A stretch of DNA of 24,944 nucleotides from a bacterium (GTDB lineage: Bacteria; Ratteibacteria; UBA8468; B48-G9; JAFGKM01), in NCBI GenBank assembly GCA_029548585.1, contig JAKPNC010000188.1, forward strand, positions 1 to 24,944. Direction: 5' to 3'. Both the position numbers and the translations under genes were made by a program. Position 1 is the first letter of the stretch. Each line of letters starts with the position of its first letter. Shown one piece after another: positions 7,760 through 16,509 of this stretch. The notes under the pieces are model-generated. The model did no database searches. It saw nothing but the letters and a program-made list of their open reading frames with translations, and was not told the DNA's origin.

Positions 7760-8578
7760 ATGAAAAAAGTAAGGAAACCGGTTGTTGCCGGCTACTTTTA
7801 TCCGGGAACCCGTGAAAATCTTCTGAAGGTGCTCGAAAACTTCGTGAACAGGCAGTCGATACGGGAAGAATGCATTGCCGCCATATGCCCCCACGCCGGT
7901 TATGTTTTCTCCGGCTCGACAGCGGGCATGGTCTTCAGCAGTATTGTCATACCGGAAACGGTCATCATCCTCGGACCCAACCATGGCGGGTACGGAGAGC
8001 CTTATGCAATGGCGGAAGCCGATTGCTGGTCGACCCCCCTTGGAGAAACAGTCTTGAACAGGGAGATATCAGACAGGCTGAAAAAGGAAAGCCGATATCT
8101 CCAGTATGACGATATTGCACACAGGGAAGAACATTCAATCGAAGTACAGCTTCCCTTCATCCAGTTCCTGAACCCGGAAGCGTCAATAGTGCCCATAAGC
8201 CTTTCCGGTCAAATGGAAAATCCGGCATGGGTGGAAATAGGCGAGGCGATTGCCAGGGTTGTGTCAGGATGCGGCGGCACGGGAAAAACGATCATCGTGG
8301 CAAGCTCTGACATGAACCACTACGAGTCGCAGCAGGTGACCGAAGAGAAAGACGATTATGCCATACAGGCAATCATGGCCCTGGACGAGGATCTTCTTCT
8401 CGAAAGAATTTCAGAAAAAAATATCTCGATGTGCGGATACGGGCCGGTGATAACCGCAATAGTGGCGGCGAAAGGACTCGGGGCGAAAGAAGCCCTCCTG
8501 GTTGAACATACTACCAGCGGGTACAAAAACAGGGATTACTCACAGGTGGTAGGTTACGCCGGAATCACCATAAGGTAG
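7760..8578 (+). CDS. Memo-family protein (AmmeMemoRadiSam system protein B type)
   Basis: A 272-residue soluble protein of usual Memo length. The ribosome-binding site is AGGAG, ten bases ahead of the ATG. Conserved features are PVVAGYFYPG at the N-terminus, PHAGYVFSGSTAG (H45), GPNHGGYG (H75), EHSIEVQLPF, SSDMNHYE (H187) and MCGYGPV (C225). The histidines and cysteine match the metal-binding site of the Memo fold, which is related to class III extradiol dioxygenases. In many prokaryotes Memo is next to AMMECR1 and a radical-SAM gene; neither is in this window. The enzymatic reaction in bacteria is not established. It sits 20 bases after the HD-GYP gene and 6 before the membrane glycosyltransferase, so co-transcription is likely. 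Confidence 0.92.
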   Translation: MKKVRKPVVAGYFYPGTRENLLKVLENFVNRQSIREECIAAICPHAGYVFSGSTAGMVFSSIVIPETVIILGPNHGGYGEPYAMAEADCWSTPLGETVLNREISDRLKKESRYLQYDDIAHREEHSIEVQLPFIQFLNPEASIVPISLSGQMENPAWVEIGEAIARVVSGCGGTGKTIIVASSDMNHYESQQVTEEKDDYAIQAIMALDEDLLLERISEKNISMCGYGPVITAIVAAKGLGAKEALLVEHTTSGYKNRDYSQVVGYAGITIR

Positions 8579-8584
8579 AAGGAT

Positions 8585-10546
8585 ATGTTCATTCTCTGGT
8601 CTACATGGCTGGCAATTCTTTCACTCAACAGCGTCCTCTTTTCCATGTCAGTATCACGGGAAGAGAAGACTTCCTTTTTCATCCTTTCTTCATTGATCTT
8701 CTTTTACTGCCAGGTAATAGGGATCTTCACGATCCTGGGGTTCTTCGGCATGCTGCACCCGGCTTTCATCACGGCCGCCTTCCTTCTTGTCACATTCCTC
8801 CTGGGACTGGCGCGGAGAGGCACGGGGACAAAGATCCTCATGAGAAGTATGGGGTTTCCTCCATTATACGCATTTCCCTTTTTGGCCGTAGCCGCTTCAT
8901 ACTGCCTGAATGCCTACTACCGGATGCCGATGCCTCCTCTAACAACCGACGGTCTTCTATACCACCTTCCTTTCGCGGTGGAATTTGCCAGGTCAGGCTC
9001 CACGAAACTCGTACCTCTCTACTTCGTTGACGTATCCATGACATATTATCCGCAGGGCGGCAGCATGCTCTACCTGTTCACACTCTTCTCGGGAAAAGAG
9101 TTCCTCTTCAAGTTCGTCCAGGCCCCCTTCGCCCTTATCGGCGGAATCGCCCTTTATGCCATGGCGGAAGAGAATGACCTGCCTCCCCTTCTCGCGATTT
9201 CAACCTTCTGCATTTTTACCCTCATCCGGCCTGTCATAAAAGAGGCTTTTCTTTGCTACGTGGACCTCTTTTCGGCCGCCGCTTTCCTCTCGGCGCTCTG
9301 TTCCATATCTTCCCCTGACAGGAAACGGCTGCCGCTGGCCGTTCTCTCCTCTGCGCTTCTCATGACATCAAAGAATTTCGTACTCATATTCCTTCTGCCG
9401 CTCATACCCTTTTTCTTCACAGTAAAAAATGGGCGGACAGCCCGCAGGTATCTCGCTGGAAGCGTTATATTTTTCATTCTGGTCGGTTGTTTCACGTACA
9501 TAAGAAATCTCGTCCTTACGGGCAATCCCGTATACCCGGCAACCGTTTCAGCCGGAAATTCAACTCTTTTCCATGGTTTATTCTCTTACGACAGGAAGCC
9601 TTTCGGAGAAGCGCTTGCCGGACTTTGGAACCTCTTTTTAAGGCCCGTAACCAGCACCGACCCGGCAGGTTCCGTTTCGGCCTTATTCTTTGTTTCTCTT
9701 CCGGTGTCACTGGCTATCTCCTTTTTCAGGAACAGGCGGCTTTTTTACGCCTTTCTCGCCATTCCTATATCATTCCTGCTTTACATGGCGGCGATACCCC
9801 CCGGCTACCACCAGGTCAGGCATCTTCTGCCGGTTTACTCTCTACTCTCCCTTTCCCTCGTCTACCCTTTCAGGTATGCCGGCAAACTCGCCTTTGCCTT
9901 ACCCCTGATATGCCTCTATTTCCTGGCCGAAAGCCTCGTTTCAGTCTCGCAGTTGCTGGAATGTTTGATTCTTGCATCCATACTCTTTTTCCCATTCTTA
10001 TTTCTTTCGAGGAAGAAAAGGCATGCCCTCTCCCTTGCCGTGCCTGCCCTTTTCATCGCAACATTCCTGGCATGGTCTTTCACAATAGCGTCAGACATTT
10101 ATGAAAAGGTAAAAACTGAAACATGGAAAAATTTCTACGGCAAGGAAGCCGAAGCCTGGGAATTCGTGCAGGGAAACTCCGGCGGGGGCAGGAAAATAGC
10201 CTATGCAGGGGAATTTCTGCTTTATCCGTTCTATGGAAAAAACTTTGAAAACGATCTATTCTACCAGTCGGTAAACGGTTCAGAGACGCTTCCTGTGCAC
10301 CGATACGGCAAAAGCAATATTCGTTTCACAGGAGGGGAAGCGGCCTTCCTTTACAGGGAAAATCCTTCACTGGAAGCATGGCTCACAGGACTCAGGGAGA
10401 AGGATACAGACTGGATAGTGATAAGGAAAGGCAAGCCTCTCGTGGAATATGAATGGACAAGCGGCAACGAAAGGATTTTCAGGCTCATATTCTCAAACGA
10501 GGTTGCAGACATATACTCGTTTGGAGACCCGGCAAGAAAGAAATAA
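8585..10546 (+). CDS. Polytopic membrane protein, GT39/ArnT-like glycosyltransferase
   Basis: A 653-residue integral membrane protein with about 11-13 hydrophobic segments and a soluble C-terminal region from about residue 510. The ribosome-binding site AGAAGG lies just before the ATG at 8585. After the second or third helix it has TTDGLLYHLPFAVEFARSG. An Asp in this first large periplasmic loop, followed by Y-H-lp, is typical of GT-C enzymes of the PMT/ArnT/RgtABCD type that use polyprenyl-phosphate sugar donors. Further on, PPGYHQVRHLLPVYSLL resembles the later conserved loop of these enzymes. Substrate and acceptor cannot be deduced. It lies between the Memo and DUF2148 genes with spacings of 6 and 33 bases. 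Family assignment is by topology and the Asp motif only. Confidence 0.75.
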   Translation: MFILWSTWLAILSLNSVLFSMSVSREEKTSFFILSSLIFFYCQVIGIFTILGFFGMLHPAFITAAFLLVTFLLGLARRGTGTKILMRSMGFPPLYAFPFLAVAASYCLNAYYRMPMPPLTTDGLLYHLPFAVEFARSGSTKLVPLYFVDVSMTYYPQGGSMLYLFTLFSGKEFLFKFVQAPFALIGGIALYAMAEENDLPPLLAISTFCIFTLIRPVIKEAFLCYVDLFSAAAFLSALCSISSPDRKRLPLAVLSSALLMTSKNFVLIFLLPLIPFFFTVKNGRTARRYLAGSVIFFILVGCFTYIRNLVLTGNPVYPATVSAGNSTLFHGLFSYDRKPFGEALAGLWNLFLRPVTSTDPAGSVSALFFVSLPVSLAISFFRNRRLFYAFLAIPISFLLYMAAIPPGYHQVRHLLPVYSLLSLSLVYPFRYAGKLAFALPLICLYFLAESLVSVSQLLECLILASILFFPFLFLSRKKRHALSLAVPALFIATFLAWSFTIASDIYEKVKTETWKNFYGKEAEAWEFVQGNSGGGRKIAYAGEFLLYPFYGKNFENDLFYQSVNGSETLPVHRYGKSNIRFTGGEAAFLYRENPSLEAWLTGLREKDTDWIVIRKGKPLVEYEWTSGNERIFRLIFSNEVADIYSFGDPARKK

Positions 10547-10579
10547 GTTCTTTAAGGAAACTTTGCGGAGGCTTTATAT

Positions 10580-11125
10580 ATGAACATAAGACACGAGGAA
10601 GAGATAAGGGAAGAAGCATTGATGGAGACAGCGAGGAAAATGATGGTAGCTGCAAGAACGGCTCCCAAGGCCAGGGGAAAAGACAATATAGTCATGGCTC
10701 TTCTCACACGGGAAGGTATCAGGCAAGTTTCCGAGAAGATCCGCGAAATGGCCGCTGAGAAGAACCTGCCGGCCTTTTTCCTCAGGGATGCAGAGAACAT
10801 CCTGTCGGCCGGCGCCATGATCGCCATAGGAACGCGCATAGAGCCCCTTGGCCTGCATCCCTGCGGGATGTGCGGTTTTGCCGACTGCGATGAAAAAAGA
10901 AAACATCCTGACCATCCATGTTCCCTTAATGCCGGAGACCTGGGAATAGCCATGGGCTCAGCGGTAAGCGTCGCCGCAGACAACAGGGTGGACAACAGGA
11001 TAATGTATACCGCGGGACAGGCAATAATGAAGATGAAGATACTGGGGGAAGACGTGAAGATTGCTTACGGGATACCCCTGAGCATAAGCGGCAAGAATCC
11101 TTTCTTCGACAGGAAAAACCCTTGA
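10580..11125 (+). CDS. DUF2148 protein with four-cysteine ferredoxin-like motif
   Basis: A 181-residue protein preceded by GGAGG (about 10 bases before ATG 10580). It matches the DUF2148 pattern: N-terminal REEALMETARKMMVAARTAP, then PKARGKDNIV, then a cysteine cluster C95-x2-C98-x4-C103-x10-C114 (HPCGMCGFADC and HPCSLN), then DLGIAMGSAVSVAADNRVDNR and C-terminal YGIPLSISGKNPFFDR. The spacing suggests an Fe-S cluster or other metal site. The family is annotated as ferredoxin-domain-containing, but no reaction is known. It is the last gene of the plus-strand run and converges on the AsmA-like gene with only 53 bases between them. In that gap I see no convincing hairpin plus U-tract. Confidence 0.88.
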   Translation: MNIRHEEEIREEALMETARKMMVAARTAPKARGKDNIVMALLTREGIRQVSEKIREMAAEKNLPAFFLRDAENILSAGAMIAIGTRIEPLGLHPCGMCGFADCDEKRKHPDHPCSLNAGDLGIAMGSAVSVAADNRVDNRIMYTAGQAIMKMKILGEDVKIAYGIPLSISGKNPFFDRKNP

Positions 11126-11178
11126 TGCCAACGGCCAAACCCAATATTCCGGGCGGAAGAGAAAGATATGCCATACTG

Positions 11179-11817
11179 TCAGCGGGAAGGTTGAGATCCG
11201 AAATGTTTGTTGAGGGTATTGGCAAGGTCTTCTATCTTTATGGTATTTGTCTTCTTGTCGACTGACAGGTTGATGCCTCCAAAAAGGCCGCTTCTGACTA
11301 TATACTGCATGTCCCCCCTCTCCCCGGCAAGCCCTTCAACCGTCAGGAATTCATTCCTTATAGTCACCCTGCCGGCTATCAGGCTGTATCCGAAATTCGA
11401 GCCTCCGACTGCCTTGACGGGATTGCCTCCCCCGAGGGAGGATATGGCCTTGACCGCCCCGAAATTCATTACCTGTTTTACGCCCCTTGTCCTGCGCGAC
11501 CGGAAAGATATTTCGAGGGCACGTACGCCTTCAGAAAAATTTCCACTGCCTTCAATGTCCATCCTGCCTGAAACGTAAACATCCTTGTTGAGGCTGGCGG
11601 CAAAACCTGAAAGGTCTACATTTTCCAGCCTGAATGAGAAAGAGAGTGAAGCCTGGTCCGTATTCCCGGAGAAAGAGTAGTTGATGCGCCCGTCGCCGCC
11701 GTAAAAACTGAAAAGATTTTCCCCTTCCAGGTCATTGTTGAAATGACCGTTCACACCGGTTATGCCGAAGTTTCTGAATGAAATGGCGTCAGAACTGAAG
11801 GTGCCTGGAGGGATCAT
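11179..11817 (-). CDS. AsmA-like protein, C-terminal part (out of frame with its N-terminal part)
   Basis: A 212-codon frame from the ATG at 11817, but no ribosome-binding site precedes that ATG and the same frame is open further upstream to the A run at 11896-11904, reading KLRFAGNLSLHLPEASFKG through to the ATG. It is therefore best read as the C-terminal third of the gene listed at 11832-12791, disconnected by one base. It contains amphipathic beta-strand repeats and an AsmA/YdbH-like C-terminal region (VKQVMNFGAVKAISSL, GYSLIAGRVTIRNEFLTVEG). AsmA-like proteins bridge the periplasm and are implicated in phospholipid transport to the outer membrane. If the shift is a sequencing error or is corrected by slippage, the full protein is about 536 residues. 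If it is a true mutation, this part is untranslated. Confidence 0.7.
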   Translation of the reverse strand: MIPPGTFSSDAISFRNFGITGVNGHFNNDLEGENLFSFYGGDGRINYSFSGNTDQASLSFSFRLENVDLSGFAASLNKDVYVSGRMDIEGSGNFSEGVRALEISFRSRRTRGVKQVMNFGAVKAISSLGGGNPVKAVGGSNFGYSLIAGRVTIRNEFLTVEGLAGERGDMQYIVRSGLFGGINLSVDKKTNTIKIEDLANTLNKHFGSQPSR

Positions 11818-11831
11818 GAGCCGGAAATTTT

Positions 11832-12791
11832 TCAGGCTTGCGCCTTTAAACGAAGCCTCGGGCAGGTGAAGGGAGAGATTTCCCGCGAACCGGAGTTTTT
11901 TTTTACCCTTTCCAGGATAAAACCAGAGGCGGAAACGGACCCTTCGTTTATTCCAAGTTCATACTTCTGCCTTAGTTCCACGGGCAGAAGCCTGAGGAAT
12001 GTTTCTATGTCCATTTTTTCCGTTTCAAAATTAAGCTTGAAATCATTCTTGTCAACGGTCCCCGAAAACGTTATCTTCCCGCCATCAGGGCTCACAAGGA
12101 TTCCCTTGCCTATGTCAGCTTTGCCTGCCATGATATCGTAAGAGCCTTTCAACAAGGCGCTGAACCTGTCATCTCCGGATGTCGAGATATCCCTGATATC
12201 GAGGTCAAAGGTTATGTGTCTTGATTTATCCTTCTCCAACGCGGAAAACCTTGCCGTGCCGAAAACCTTTCCGGAAAAGGGAATTTTCCAATCGAATACT
12301 TTATTCAGTTCCTCTATCTCTATGCCTTTTAAGTCAACAACGGCATTGATGGCGTCCCTGCCCCAGTTTTCAAGGATCCCCTTTACCTCCATGTTGCCCA
12401 GCCTGTCTATCTTGATATCTGTCTTCTTTATATCGATAGTCCCGCCCTGGAATCTGCCCGAAAGAGACCCCCTGATGGAAATCCCCCGTTTTTTCTCCTT
12501 GAGAAGTATGTCTCCGGGCCCCGAAAAAGCAAAGGCGTTTGTTGCAAATACAGGCCTGAACCTTATCTCCCTGAGGAAGATGGATAAGGCCGGGGTGCAT
12601 ACCCTGATTTTTTCCACCAGAACGGAAGTAAAACCCACTGAAACGGAATCAACGCTGACGGTTCCCGGCGCGAGAGATGAGATTTTCCTCGCCAGGAACC
12701 TTTCTGTAAATCTGGCAGAGAAAAATAAAAAGAAAAAAAGAAGGAGGGAAATGAGTGAAATCGTCCTTATCCTGCGGCCTTTTTTTGTCAT
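11832..12791 (-). CDS. AsmA-like envelope protein, N-terminal part (frameshifted gene)
   Basis: This is the N-terminal part of the AsmA-like protein, 319 residues as read. A basic start and one TM helix (about residues 8-26, ISLISLLLFFFLFFSARF) anchor it to the inner membrane. Residues ~30-295 are repetitive beta-strands typical of AsmA/TamB/YdbH periplasmic bridges (GKVFGTARFSALEKD, GSYDIMAGKADIGKG). The last ~23 residues, after VKKNSGSRE, are an out-of-frame tail that begins at the nine-A run and do not look like the family. An alternative frame after the run joins smoothly to the downstream part. The gene starts 25 bases after the PIN-TRAM gene with only a weak ribosome-binding site. Its position downstream of mlaE-mlaF-mlaD supports a lipid-transport role (inference). 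Confidence 0.78.
   Translation of the reverse strand: MTKKGRRIRTISLISLLLFFFLFFSARFTERFLARKISSLAPGTVSVDSVSVGFTSVLVEKIRVCTPALSIFLREIRFRPVFATNAFAFSGPGDILLKEKKRGISIRGSLSGRFQGGTIDIKKTDIKIDRLGNMEVKGILENWGRDAINAVVDLKGIEIEELNKVFDWKIPFSGKVFGTARFSALEKDKSRHITFDLDIRDISTSGDDRFSALLKGSYDIMAGKADIGKGILVSPDGGKITFSGTVDKNDFKLNFETEKMDIETFLRLLPVELRQKYELGINEGSVSASGFILERVKKNSGSREISPFTCPRLRLKAQA
11896..11904 (-). other. A9 homopolymer at the frameshift in the AsmA-like gene
   Basis: The minus strand reads GGGTAAAAAAAAACTCC. In the N-terminal frame this is read GTA-AAA-AAA-AAC. Adding one A, or slipping back one base after the second AAA codon, gives GTA-AAA-AAA-AAA-CTC and continues in the downstream frame with sensible beta-strand sequence. 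Nine consecutive A is long enough for RNA-polymerase slippage and is also a frequent site of sequencing or replication indels. Confidence 0.8.
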
Positions 12792-12816
12792 TTTAAATAC
12801 GGGCGCCGGAGAATCA

Positions 12817-13830
12817 TCAACGTTTCCTGCTTATGACCCGCTTATCGCCGGTCCTGTCGCTTCCTCCGACAACCCCGAACAGTATCCTGCCGGTAGATGT
12901 CTGTATGGTGCTGTCAACCACAACGTCTATCACCTTGCCCGTATGCCTGGAGGCTTCTTCGACTACGACCATGGTGCCGTCCTCGAGGTATCCGACCCCC
13001 TGCCCCGATTCTTTCCCTTCCTTGATTATCTTGATGGAAATGGTTTCGCCGCTCATGAGGGAGGGCTTCATAAGGGTTGCAAGGATGTTAAGATTGAGAA
13101 CCGTTATGTTCTGGATTTCAGCAATTTTGGACAGGTTGAAATCGTTTGTGAGGATATCCGCGCCAAGGTCGGAAGCCAGCTTGACAAGCTTTGAGTCAAC
13201 CTCTTCTATGTCCGGATATTCCGCGTCGTATATCTTGACGTCTACCTTGTTGTCATGCCTCATCTTGTTGAGGACATCAAGCCCCCTTCTTCCCCTCTGC
13301 CTCTTTATCTCGCTGGAAGCGTCGGAAAGCATGTGCATCTCCTTGATGACGAATTTCGGGATTACCATGGAGTGGGATATGAAACCGCTCTTGACAAGTT
13401 CGTAAACCCTTCCGTCTATGAGGACGCTGGTATCTATCACGAGAAGCTTCTCTCTGTTCTTAACGCCGTGAATGGCTGGAAAGAAGAAACCCAGCTCCTC
13501 GATGCCCTTGAGTCCGAACATGATGCCGAAATAGGAGAAGGCAAAATATAATACGAACCTCAGGTAGTTTTCAACATCAGGGTTGTCTATGGGAATGAGC
13601 ATGAAAAAATTGGTAAGGAGATTTGCCGTCACAAGGCCTACGATGAATCCTACCAGAGCAAGGAAAAGTTTCTTAATGGGCATCCTTTCAAGCAGGATTT
13701 CTATCCCCACGATCCCTATGGACCCGATCCAGCCTATCAGGGCGCCCAAAATCCTGTGCTGGGGAACCGAGTAATAACCGGTCAGAGTACTCAGGATTAC
13801 AAAAAAAGCCCTTATGATATATATTCCCAT
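12817..13830 (-). CDS. YacL-like membrane PIN-TRAM protein
   Basis: A 337-residue protein with four N-terminal TM helices (about residues 1-110), a PIN nuclease-like domain (about 127-255) and a C-terminal TRAM RNA-binding domain (about 259-327, ending in the SDRTGDKRVISRKR tail). PIN acidic residues are visible: D133 and D139 in VIDTSVLIDGR, E164 in VIKEMH, D212 in VDSKLV and D230 in LTNDFNL, so the metal site looks complete. The ribosome-binding site AAAAGG precedes the ATG. In Firmicutes the homologue yacL sits beside radA and disA; here it follows radA directly with no disA. A ribonuclease function is assumed from the PIN fold. A 137-base gap to radA may hold its own promoter. Confidence 0.92.
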   Translation of the reverse strand: MGIYIIRAFFVILSTLTGYYSVPQHRILGALIGWIGSIGIVGIEILLERMPIKKLFLALVGFIVGLVTANLLTNFFMLIPIDNPDVENYLRFVLYFAFSYFGIMFGLKGIEELGFFFPAIHGVKNREKLLVIDTSVLIDGRVYELVKSGFISHSMVIPKFVIKEMHMLSDASSEIKRQRGRRGLDVLNKMRHDNKVDVKIYDAEYPDIEEVDSKLVKLASDLGADILTNDFNLSKIAEIQNITVLNLNILATLMKPSLMSGETISIKIIKEGKESGQGVGYLEDGTMVVVEEASRHTGKVIDVVVDSTIQTSTGRILFGVVGGSDRTGDKRVISRKR

Positions 13831-13933
13831 TTTTTACCTTTTATCAAGATTCTATCCCACCCTTGATCATGCCCCTGGACCCGGGCGTTTATTCTCTTCC
13901 GGCCGCCAGGGCGTCCCAATGCTTTAATTTAAT

Positions 13934-13961
13934 ATTTTACCCTCCAATCTCAAAATTGCAA
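13934..13961 (-). promoter_or_regulatory. Possible promoter for the PIN-TRAM and AsmA-like genes
   Basis: In the 137-base gap downstream of radA the minus strand carries TTGCAA, a 16-base spacer and TAAAAT (-10 at 13934-13939). The -35 matches the consensus at only 4 of 6 positions. The segment between here and the PIN-TRAM start is GC-rich, with a short CCCTGG/CCAGGG inverted repeat and no other recognisable element. Confidence 0.25.
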
Positions 13962-13967
13962 ATCCTG

Positions 13968-15329
13968 TCACAATTTGACAGATGCAAGGATCGCTTCTTT
14001 AAGCCATTTAACAGGGATGATCTCCATGGAGGGTTTGACCTTTATATCCTTGAGGTTTACCTCCGGGATAACTGCCCTTGTAAAGCCGAGTCTTTCGGCT
14101 TCACCTATGCGCCTGTTGATGTCAGGAACATGCCTTATCTCTCCCGTCAGGGAAATCTCGCCCATGAAAACAGCTTGTCCGGGCACAGGCACATCCTTCA
14201 GGGATGAGACGCAGGAAATAGCCAGGGCAAGATCGGAAGAAGTTTCAGATATTCTCAATCCTCCACCCGTATTGCAGTAAACATCGTACGAATTGAAGCT
14301 GAAGCTGACCTTCTTTTCGAGTACGGCAAGGATCATCGAAACCCTGTTATAGTCGATACCTATAACCGATCTCTTGGGGATCCCGTAGTAAGAAGGGGCA
14401 ACAAGGCTCTGGATCTCCACAAGGAGAGTCCGCGAACCTTCCTGGTTGGGAAAAATGACAGAACCCGGAAGGTGTTCGCTGAGGGACGGGAGGAAGAGAG
14501 AAGAGGCCTCCGGTATTTCCAGCAGTCCGTTCTCTTCCATGCTGAATACCCCGATCTCCGAGGTGGATCCGAAACGGTTCTTCGATGCCCTGAGGATCCT
14601 CAGGCTCGACCTGGCCTCCCCCTCGAAGGAAAGAACCATGTCCACGACGTGCTCAAGAAGCTTGGGACCGGCAATTGCCCCCTCCTTCGTTATGTGGCCG
14701 ATGAGAAAGACCGGGCAACCGCTCTTCTTTGAATAATTGAGGAAATAATTGGCATTCTCCCGCACCTGGGTTACAGAACCTGGAGTGGAGGGTATGTCTG
14801 GATCTGAAACCGTCTGTATCGAATCAACTATAACGAAATCCGGGTTGAGTGACTTTAAGGCCTCCTTTATCGAAATCATTTCCGTGGTGCAGAGAAGGTA
14901 GAGGTTCTCGGAAGACGTGCCGAGCCTCTCTGCCCGGAGCTTGACCTGTGTCCTTGATTCTTCTGCGCTTATGTAAAGGACCTTCTTCCCGAGCCCTGAC
15001 AGCCTTCCCGATATTGTAAGAAGAAGGGTTGATTTTCCTATGCCCGGTTCCCCGGCCATAAGGATAAGGCTTCCGTTCACAACGCCCCCGCCGGCAACCC
15101 TGTCAAACTCCCCGACCCCCGTGGCCACCCTTGAGACCTTTTCAACCTTGATGTCACGGATCCTCTCGGGATTCAGGCCGTCAGTCTGTGCGGAAGAACT
15201 GCCTGTCCTCCGGACTACCTCTTCCATGAAGGTATTCCATCCGGCGCAATCCGGACACCTTCCCAGCCATCTTACACTCTGGTAGCCGCATTCCGAACAT
15301 GCAAATACGCTCTTCCCGTTCTTCTTCAT
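13968..15329 (-). CDS. radA: DNA repair protein RadA (Sms)
   Basis: A 453-residue protein of the usual RadA length. It has an N-terminal zinc finger C11-x2-C14 and C25-x2-C28 (CSECGYQSVRWLGRCPDC), a RecA-like ATPase core with Walker A GEPGIGKS (93-100), the RadA-specific KNRFGS motif, and a C-terminal Lon-protease-like domain (residues ~290-453, SLTGEIRHVPDINRRIGEAE). RadA is a hexameric DnaB-type branch-migration helicase that helps process recombination intermediates in the cytoplasm. It starts 4 bases after mlaD on the same strand and is probably co-transcribed with the lipid-transport genes, an arrangement with no obvious functional logic. All motifs appear intact. Confidence 0.98.
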   Translation of the reverse strand: MKKNGKSVFACSECGYQSVRWLGRCPDCAGWNTFMEEVVRRTGSSSAQTDGLNPERIRDIKVEKVSRVATGVGEFDRVAGGGVVNGSLILMAGEPGIGKSTLLLTISGRLSGLGKKVLYISAEESRTQVKLRAERLGTSSENLYLLCTTEMISIKEALKSLNPDFVIVDSIQTVSDPDIPSTPGSVTQVRENANYFLNYSKKSGCPVFLIGHITKEGAIAGPKLLEHVVDMVLSFEGEARSSLRILRASKNRFGSTSEIGVFSMEENGLLEIPEASSLFLPSLSEHLPGSVIFPNQEGSRTLLVEIQSLVAPSYYGIPKRSVIGIDYNRVSMILAVLEKKVSFSFNSYDVYCNTGGGLRISETSSDLALAISCVSSLKDVPVPGQAVFMGEISLTGEIRHVPDINRRIGEAERLGFTRAVIPEVNLKDIKVKPSMEIIPVKWLKEAILASVKL

Positions 15330-15333
15330 TATT

Positions 15334-16509
15334 TCACTTTCTTCTTCTTATCAGGATCTTCCATGGATTTGCCTTGATATCCCTGATAAAATCCATGATC
15401 TCCCTGTAAAGTTCGTCGCTTGATACTACCTTGCCCAGGCTCCCTTCTCCCTGGTTAACGGCTGACATGAGCCTGTTAAGCTCAACGGAGAATTCATTAA
15501 TCTGCTTTGCGGTAGAACTGAATTGCCTGGTTGCATCGTGAAGCAGCAATATCTCCTGCTTGATGTTGTCAACAAGGTCTTCTTCCTGCATAAGCCTTGC
15601 CAGAAACCCTTCGTTCTGGAGCCTTGTAAAAAACTGGTTTATTGATTCAGAAGTCCTGGCCATCTCCCTTGATGTGTCGGATATAAGCGATTGCATGCCG
15701 GAAGACGCAGTCCTGAACTCCTTTGCCGCCCCGGAAATATCGGTGAACATCTGGCCCGACTTCTTTCCTTCAGCGGCAAGCTCGCTTATTTCTGCCGCGA
15801 CCTTCTCCATGTTGCCTTTGCCTGAAACCACGAAAGAGTTGGTATTTTCTATCAGCCTGGATATCCCGGGCCCCTCGGCCACGATAAACTCCTGGATCTT
15901 CTTGTTGGTCAGGGATATCTCTTCGGAAAGCTCTTCCATTTTCCTGAATGTCTGGTCCACGCTTTCAATGGCGGAAGCCGACCCTTTTATGAACGATCTT
16001 ACGTCTGCCTGAAGGGACTCTTCTCCGGTTATCTTCCTTACATCACCGAGGATTTCGTTAAGCCTGATGACTATGCTCTGGCCGGCATCGGCCATCCTTT
16101 CGAGGGAAAGGGGATTCTCTCCATCTATAACGTCCCCCGCAGCCAGGTACTGGCGATCCATGCCGGGGGCAATCTCTATGTACTTTTCCCCTATGATGCC
16201 AAGGGTCTGGATAGTGATGCGGCTGAACCTTGAAATCCTGACATCCTGCCTTATCTTCATCCTCACGAGAACCCTGGGTGCCTTTTCGTACACAATCGAT
16301 ATATCCTTCACCTCTCCCACCCTGACCCCGCTGACTCTTACCGGGGAACCTGCTTCCAGTCCCGCAACGTAATCAAAGGCAGCGGTTATGTCGTACCCCC
16401 TGTACTTGCCTCCTTTTGCCTGTATAACTACAAAAAGCAGGAGCGCGAGAACCGTGGCAAGGATAAAAATGCCGACCTTCATCTCTATTGAAATCCTATC
16501 TTTCTTCAT
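15334..16509 (-). CDS. MCE-domain lipid-transport protein (MlaD family)
   Basis: A 391-residue protein. The start is ATG 16509, preceded by GGGGGAG within the end of the ATPase gene, with a 14-base overlap. One N-terminal TM helix (about residues 9-28) is followed by a single MCE domain (about 36-115; GLEAGSPVRVSGVRVGEV and TLGIIGEKYIEI are characteristic). A long, mostly helical and probably coiled-coil region runs to a short C-terminal domain (SDELYREIMDFIRDIKANPWKI). MCE proteins form hexameric rings in the periplasm and carry phospholipids between membranes with the MlaFE ABC transporter. It is longer than E. coli MlaD and nearer the PqiB/LetB or chloroplast TGD2 helical-needle type in shape. 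Confidence 0.95.
   Translation of the reverse strand: MKKDRISIEMKVGIFILATVLALLLFVVIQAKGGKYRGYDITAAFDYVAGLEAGSPVRVSGVRVGEVKDISIVYEKAPRVLVRMKIRQDVRISRFSRITIQTLGIIGEKYIEIAPGMDRQYLAAGDVIDGENPLSLERMADAGQSIVIRLNEILGDVRKITGEESLQADVRSFIKGSASAIESVDQTFRKMEELSEEISLTNKKIQEFIVAEGPGISRLIENTNSFVVSGKGNMEKVAAEISELAAEGKKSGQMFTDISGAAKEFRTASSGMQSLISDTSREMARTSESINQFFTRLQNEGFLARLMQEEDLVDNIKQEILLLHDATRQFSSTAKQINEFSVELNRLMSAVNQGEGSLGKVVSSDELYREIMDFIRDIKANPWKILIRRRK

Noticed and set aside
9487..10104. Long alternative frame on the plus strand inside the membrane glycosyltransferase gene.
   Set aside because: It is a shadow of the GT39-like gene, with no ribosome-binding site and an implausible composition.
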